Shown: positions 60,449-64,000 of the stretch, in pieces
Layout of the letters: the number at the start of each line of letters is the position of its first letter
Position numbering within the stretch: position 1 is the first letter of the stretch
DNA from: CAIYRG01 sp964446945
Lineage (GTDB): Bacteria > Pseudomonadota > Alphaproteobacteria > Micropepsales > Micropepsaceae
Assembly (NCBI GenBank): GCA_964446945.1
Contig: CAYUQO010000014.1
Location: forward strand, 1 to 64,000
Length of the DNA: 64,000 nt
Reading direction: 5' to 3'
Made by a program: the position numbers and the translations under genes
Notes under the pieces: model-generated
Databases searched by the model: none
Told to the model about the DNA's origin: nothing
What the model saw: the letters and a program-made list of their open reading frames with translations, nothing else

Positions 60449-61459
60449 CTACTTCGCCAGCGCTGCCGACTTGAGGAACGTCACGGTTTCCGGCGGCTGG
60501 GCCAATGCGTCCCTGATTTTCGCTTCCACCACTTCGCCGGTGGCGGGGCTGATCGGAAGCTGAAGACGTTTCGCTTCGCTGAGGAATTCGGGATCGCTCA
60601 CCGCGGCGTCATAGGCGCGGCGTTCCGCATCCAGCAGATTGCGCGGCATGCCGGGCGGACCGGCGGTGAGACGGCCGATTTCCGACAGGGTTTCGACCAG
60701 GGTCAAGAGCCGCTTCATGCGTTCGTCTTTGGCGAAACTCATGGCGCGCGGCACGCCGGGGAGCGCCGCAGGATTGCCGGTCAGCGACAGCGCCCAGAAC
60801 CCATGCCCGGCTTTGACGAAATCTTCCATGGAGTCGACGGTGGACACCTTGGCGGCGACTTCCTGGCGCATCATGCTCATTTCGCCAGCATTTCCGGTGA
60901 AGTTGGGGATGATCTGCGCGTTGACGTGCAGCGCATCGGCGAGGATGCGGGTTTCGACGTAATCCGCGGCGCCGACGCCGGATGCGGCGAATTTCACCGG
61001 CATCTTTGAATTGCGCAGATCCTGGAAACTCCTGAACCCGGAATTGTTGGCGATCAGGAGCGCGCGCGTGTCGGTCGCGGCCTTGCCGATCCAGCTGAAT
61101 TTCTTCAGGTCGAACAGCACGCCTTCGCGCTGGATGAGCTGGTCATAGATCAGGCCAGTATTAAAAGTGCCGATGGTCAGCCCGTCGGGTTTGGACGCAT
61201 ACAGAGTATTGGCGCCGACGATGTGACCGGCTCCCGGCACATTGCGCACAATGAAGCGCGAACCCGGCAGATGTTTCTGCATGAAGCGCGCGACGAGACG
61301 GCCATAGGTGTCGTAGCCGCCGCCCGGGCCAACCGCGACGATGTAGGTGACGGTTTTGCCGTTGAACAGATTGCTGTCCGCGGCAGATGCGGATGTGACC
61401 GCAAAAGCGCTGCAGATCACTGCGAGCGCGGCGAGGCCAAGGTGAATTTTAACCTCCAC
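60449..61459 (-). CDS. TctC/Bug-family solute-binding protein
   Basis: About 336 residues: signal-like segment (LGLAALAVICSAFAVTSASAAD), then FNGKTVTYIVAVGPGGGYDTYGRLVARFMQKHLPGSRFIVRNVPGAGHIVGANTLY, a typical tripartite tricarboxylate binding protein opening. No tctA or tctB is adjacent, as is usual for this expanded family. There is no ATG at the expected place; GTG at 61459 is taken. Directly upstream is a repeat, so the original start may have been altered by its insertion. Substrate is probably a carboxylate. Confidence 0.78.
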   Translation of the reverse strand: MEVKIHLGLAALAVICSAFAVTSASAADSNLFNGKTVTYIVAVGPGGGYDTYGRLVARFMQKHLPGSRFIVRNVPGAGHIVGANTLYASKPDGLTIGTFNTGLIYDQLIQREGVLFDLKKFSWIGKAATDTRALLIANNSGFRSFQDLRNSKMPVKFAASGVGAADYVETRILADALHVNAQIIPNFTGNAGEMSMMRQEVAAKVSTVDSMEDFVKAGHGFWALSLTGNPAALPGVPRAMSFAKDERMKRLLTLVETLSEIGRLTAGPPGMPRNLLDAERRAYDAAVSDPEFLSEAKRLQLPISPATGEVVEAKIRDALAQPPETVTFLKSAALAK

Positions 61460-61472
61460 CTTGTGGGGAGGT

Positions 61473-61620
61473 CGAAATTTGCGAAGCAAATTTCGGGTGG
61501 GGGTAATCGCGAAGATGTCCGCCACCCGCACTTTGCGAACTGCAAGGTCGCGTTTCCGCCTGCACGTCAGCTCCGCTGCCGTGCGACGGCTCCAACCCCC
61601 CAAGGGGGAGGCGGATTTGA
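61473..61620. repeat. family B-like repeat upstream of tctC-type gene
   Basis: CGAAATTTGC/GCAAATTTCG at 61473-61495 is a perfect 10-bp hairpin around GAA; a CCCCC/GGGGG pair lies near 61596-61608, and other segments between are partly complementary. It fills the 184-base gap between secreted paralogue 3 and the TctC-type gene. Confidence 0.6.
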
Positions 61621-61643
61621 GCTGAGCGAACTTCCGCATGGTC

Positions 61644-62516
61644 TCAAAAATCCGGCCTGGCCGCGGTCGGGAGCTGCGGATTTGTTCCGGTGACATAATC
61701 ATATGGACTCTCGGCGCAGATATATTCGAGCCACGGCAGGCCCGGCAGGTAAGTCACGATCCCGCTCCATGGCTTTTTGAATGAGCCAGGATCTTCGACC
61801 GTGACGTCGATCTGGAGCCCCTTGCCCTTGCCCGTGCGGTCGGCAAAGCGGCCCATGACTCCGCCGTTCACGTGCTCGGCCTGTTCGGCGGCGGCCTTCG
61901 CGGCCATTCCGTCGATCAGGTGATAGCGTTCGATGACATGGAGCGCCGGACTGTAGGGCGTGCCGTACTGGTCCATCATGGAGAAGGGCCCGGACTTCAC
62001 GCCGACGGTGTCCACGACCAGAGTGTCGCCTTCATAGTGGCCGATGGAATCGCCCGACCAGGTTGGCGTCACATGCGCGGGGTGCTGCGAGTTCATGCGC
62101 ACGTCGCGCATCTGTCCATCGATAAGGTAGAGCAGGGTGATCTCGTCGGGCCCCTGCAGCAATTGCATGCCGAGCTGCCACAGCACATAGGGCACGCCCT
62201 GCGGCTGGCACTGGTTCTGCGGATTGGGGAAGGTTTCGCCTTTCAGTGAATAAGCGCTGAGGCGTTTGATCTCAGCCGCCGCGGCCGGAGTGAGATTCGG
62301 GTCATTATAATTGCCGACCCGCCGGGCGCCGTTGCTGGACCCATCGGGCTTGCGGTTCAGATTGGTGATCGGCCCGAGGCCCGAGGCCGGCTGCTCGAAA
62401 TCGACCGACAGCCGCCCCCATTGGCCGGACAGATCCGGGATTGATTCCGCCGCGCCAACCACTTGCGGCGCCACAAAAACCGCCGCTGCAATTGCCGATA
62501 CCAGAGCCAGTCTCAT
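61644..62516 (-). CDS. secreted PDF-family protein, paralogue 3
   Basis: 290 residues with signal peptide (ALVSAIAAAVFVAPQVVGA). Shares IPDLSGQWGR, NPQNQC, HPAHVTPTWSGDSIGHYEGDTLVVDTVGVKSG, GTPYSPALHVIERYH, ICAESPYDYV and the C-terminal ARPDF with the proteins at 53287 and 59398. Upstream of the TctC-type gene on the same strand. The start at 62516 removes a long non-family extension. Function unknown. Confidence 0.82.
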   Translation of the reverse strand: MRLALVSAIAAAVFVAPQVVGAAESIPDLSGQWGRLSVDFEQPASGLGPITNLNRKPDGSSNGARRVGNYNDPNLTPAAAAEIKRLSAYSLKGETFPNPQNQCQPQGVPYVLWQLGMQLLQGPDEITLLYLIDGQMRDVRMNSQHPAHVTPTWSGDSIGHYEGDTLVVDTVGVKSGPFSMMDQYGTPYSPALHVIERYHLIDGMAAKAAAEQAEHVNGGVMGRFADRTGKGKGLQIDVTVEDPGSFKKPWSGIVTYLPGLPWLEYICAESPYDYVTGTNPQLPTAARPDF

Positions 62517-62597
62517 GTCATGGACCTTATGGCAGCACCCGTCGCCAAGGCAACCGATGTGATATTCTTGCGGACTGAGACGGACCGGAGGAACGTC

Positions 62598-63635
62598 ATG
62601 GCCCGCTTTCCCATTTGGATCGCTGCACTGTGCCTTGCCGCATTCGCGCCGTTTGGCGTCAGCGCGGCCGACAATCCGCTCGCCTATCGCGTGACGAAGT
62701 CGGTCAGGCTCGGATCGCCGGAACAGTGGGACTATCTCGTCTATAATGGCGCGACGCATGACGTTTACGTCTCGCATGGTGACCGGGTCAGCGTCGTCGA
62801 TGGACTCGACGGGCACATTGTCGGAACGGTGGAGGGATTCACTCCCGGTGGGCCGCACGGCTTCGCCATACTGCCGTCAATCGGCAAGGGCTATACGACG
62901 GATCGCGCCGCGAAGCAGGCGGTTGCCTTCGATCTCAAGACGCTCAAAATCGTCGCGCGAATTCCCGTGGATGATGACGCCGACGCCATCGCTGCAGATC
63001 CGGCGGGCCGCGTGTTTGTGGTTGACGGCGATGCCGGCAAAATCACGGTGATCGACGCCAAAACAGACACGGTAGTCACGACCATTGATGCCGGAGCTGG
63101 CAAGCTCGAATATGCAGAGTGGAGTCGCGGCAAGGTCTACGTAAACGCCGCCGATAAGCGTGCGATTATCCGGGTGGACAGCGCAAACAGCCGCGTTGAT
63201 GCGGAATGGCCTGTGCCCAATTGCGAAAGCCCGCACGGGATCGCAGTGGATGCCATTTACCAGCGTCTGTTTACGACATGCACCAACGGGATGGCGGTGA
63301 TCGTGGATACCGTCAGCGGGAAAGAGGTTGCAGCGGTTCCGATCGGGCGTGGCACCGATGCGGCTGCACGCGATCCCAACCGCAAACTGTTCTTCAGCTC
63401 GAACGGTTTGTCGGGCACGCTGTCGGTGATTGCGGAGAAGGGCGCGAACCAATTCCAGTCGCTGGGCGATGTCGGAACCGTATTGACCGCACGCACCATG
63501 GCAATCCTTCCCGAGACGGGACGGATTTTTCTCGCCGCCGCCGATCTCGATCCGGCTGCGCCGCCGCCAACCAGCGGCCGCAATCTGAAAACCATTCCCG
63601 GTAGCTTCAAGCTTCTCTTCCTCGACCCGCCCTGA
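62598..63635 (+). CDS. exported YVTN/YncE-type beta-propeller protein
   Basis: 345 residues with signal peptide (IWIAALCLAAFAPFGVSA). Repeats of the YVTN type are visible (VSVVDGLDGHIVGTVEG, VAFDLKTLKIVARIPVDDDADAIAADPAGRVFVVDGDAGKITVID), giving a seven-bladed propeller. Such proteins bind proteins, DNA or small molecules outside the cytoplasm; no enzyme activity is implied. The GGAGGA RBS precedes ATG 62598. It faces right, divergent from secreted paralogue 3. Confidence 0.83.
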   Translation: MARFPIWIAALCLAAFAPFGVSAADNPLAYRVTKSVRLGSPEQWDYLVYNGATHDVYVSHGDRVSVVDGLDGHIVGTVEGFTPGGPHGFAILPSIGKGYTTDRAAKQAVAFDLKTLKIVARIPVDDDADAIAADPAGRVFVVDGDAGKITVIDAKTDTVVTTIDAGAGKLEYAEWSRGKVYVNAADKRAIIRVDSANSRVDAEWPVPNCESPHGIAVDAIYQRLFTTCTNGMAVIVDTVSGKEVAAVPIGRGTDAAARDPNRKLFFSSNGLSGTLSVIAEKGANQFQSLGDVGTVLTARTMAILPETGRIFLAAADLDPAAPPPTSGRNLKTIPGSFKLLFLDPP

Positions 63636-63746
63636 TCAGTCCTCCGAGGCGACAATGCCGCGAAGTAGGACGTCTTGCCGGAGCACCAAAGAGGCGATAG
63701 AGCGTATCCGCCTACAGCCGGGCCAGACCTCGGCCCGTCCCTCTGC

Positions 63747-63820
63747 TGGGGGATCGTCTAATGGTAGGACTGCAGACTCTGACTCTGCCTGTCGAGGTTC
63801 GAATCCTCGTCCCCCAGCCA
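63747..63820 (+). tRNA. tRNA-Gln (anticodon CTG), CCA encoded
   Basis: 74 nt folding fully: acceptor T63747...A63753 with T63810...A63816, D arm GTC...GAC, anticodon stem GCAGA/TCTGC with loop CTCTGAC (anticodon CTG), and T arm GAGGTTCGAATCCTC. The discriminator is G and CCA is encoded at 63818-63820. It reads CAG codons. Confidence 0.95.
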
Positions 63821-63823
63821 TCC

Positions 63824-63842
63824 GGGGCCATGCAATGGCCCC
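63824..63842 (+). terminator. hairpin after tRNA-Gln
   Basis: GGGGCCAT (63824-63831) pairs perfectly with ATGGCCCC (63835-63842) around GCA. It is placed to end the tRNA transcript, and possibly the leftward gene starting beyond the window. Confidence 0.65.
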
Positions 63843-63866
63843 TCAAACTTTGAAGTTCGGAACGCG

Positions 63867-64000
63867 CTACGGCTTAAGAGCTATGAGCCCAGCTACAAAC
63901 ACCCCGTAGAACAACCCGAAAAACGCGAGTCTCCGGCCGGTCATGGCGCCGCGCACAAACAGGGCAAACAGGCACAGCACCGAAAGCGCGGTCACGATGC
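63867..64000 (-). CDS. membrane protein C-terminus, cut by window end
   Basis: The minus strand is open from the window edge to a stop at 63869-63867 and encodes a hydrophobic C-terminus with at least two helices (TALSVLCLFALFVRGAM and LAFFGLFYGVFVAGLIAL, ending KP). The gene continues past base 64000, so the family cannot be told. Confidence 0.5.
   Translation of the reverse strand, partial: IVTALSVLCLFALFVRGAMTGRRLAFFGLFYGVFVAGLIALKP

Noticed and set aside
63636..63821. 61-codon minus-strand frame across the tRNA
   Set aside because: A tRNA-Gln shadow; a common false gene pattern.

Overview
The window is GC-rich chromosomal DNA from a heterotrophic alphaproteobacterium, probably a soil or sediment member of the Hyphomicrobiales or a neighbouring order. 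The evidence is a TIGR02186-type protein (an alphaproteobacterial family), two sites matching the sigma-EcfG general-stress promoter (GGAAC-N16/17-cGTT), many form II CO-dehydrogenase-like molybdenum hydroxylase subunits, Tat-exported oxidoreductases, and palindromic repeats between genes. There is no rRNA, CRISPR array, prophage or transposase. The only stable RNA seen is one tRNA-Gln(CTG) near the right edge. The species is not determined.

Layout. 0-7 kb: alpha/beta hydrolase, glutaryl-CoA dehydrogenase, a CAP lipoprotein/TIGR02186 pair, a patatin phospholipase coupled to a methyltransferase, and a small secreted protein. 7-13 kb: TetR regulator, then a one-strand cluster (FMN 2-hydroxyacid oxidase, orphan solute-binding protein, AtoE-type permease, hotdog thioesterase, MFS). 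13-27 kb: an orphan molybdenum-hydroxylase large subunit, a C-C hydrolase-like enzyme, cupins, M20 and metallo-beta-lactamase hydrolases, UbiD decarboxylase, Tat-exported flavoprotein and two MFS transporters. 27-35.5 kb: a seven-gene minus-strand operon for leucine/isovalerate breakdown (isovaleryl-CoA dehydrogenase, thiolase, methylcrotonyl-CoA carboxylase beta, HMG-CoA lyase, branched-chain 2-oxoacid dehydrogenase E1alpha, E1beta, E2). It lacks the biotin-carboxylase subunit, hydratase and E3. 35.5-42.5 kb: Gln/Gly-rich protein and ClpP-like protease on a shared stress promoter, SoxC-type sulfite dehydrogenase with a monohaem cytochrome, NHL propeller, gamma-glutamyltransferase and a ParDE-like toxin-antitoxin pair. 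42.5-46 kb: beta-propeller and M28 peptidase, and a stress-type membrane protein.

46-64 kb is dominated by exported proteins. A tight five-gene operon joins a haem-c/beta-propeller fusion, an amidohydrolase, a gluconate-dehydrogenase subunit-3-like protein, a GMC flavoprotein and a ModA-like binding protein. Beside it, a molybdenum hydroxylase operon (small, large and medium subunits) continues into an ACS-type MFS transporter and a secreted protein of unknown function. That secreted protein has two diverged paralogues within 9 kb. One is divergent from the hydroxylase operon and one is upstream of a TctC-type binding protein. All three share an HPAHV...GDS..HYEG block and end in PDF. This three-copy family and its link to oxidation and uptake genes are the best candidates for undescribed biology here.

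At least three families of palindromic elements lie between genes. Family A has perfect or near-perfect arms around a 23-nt loop carrying CTATATAGG, and ends directly at the start codons of the first two genes. Family B is a CCTCCCCC-type hairpin. Family C carries GAGGGGAAGGGAACCCATC and occurs inside and beside the hydroxylase operon.
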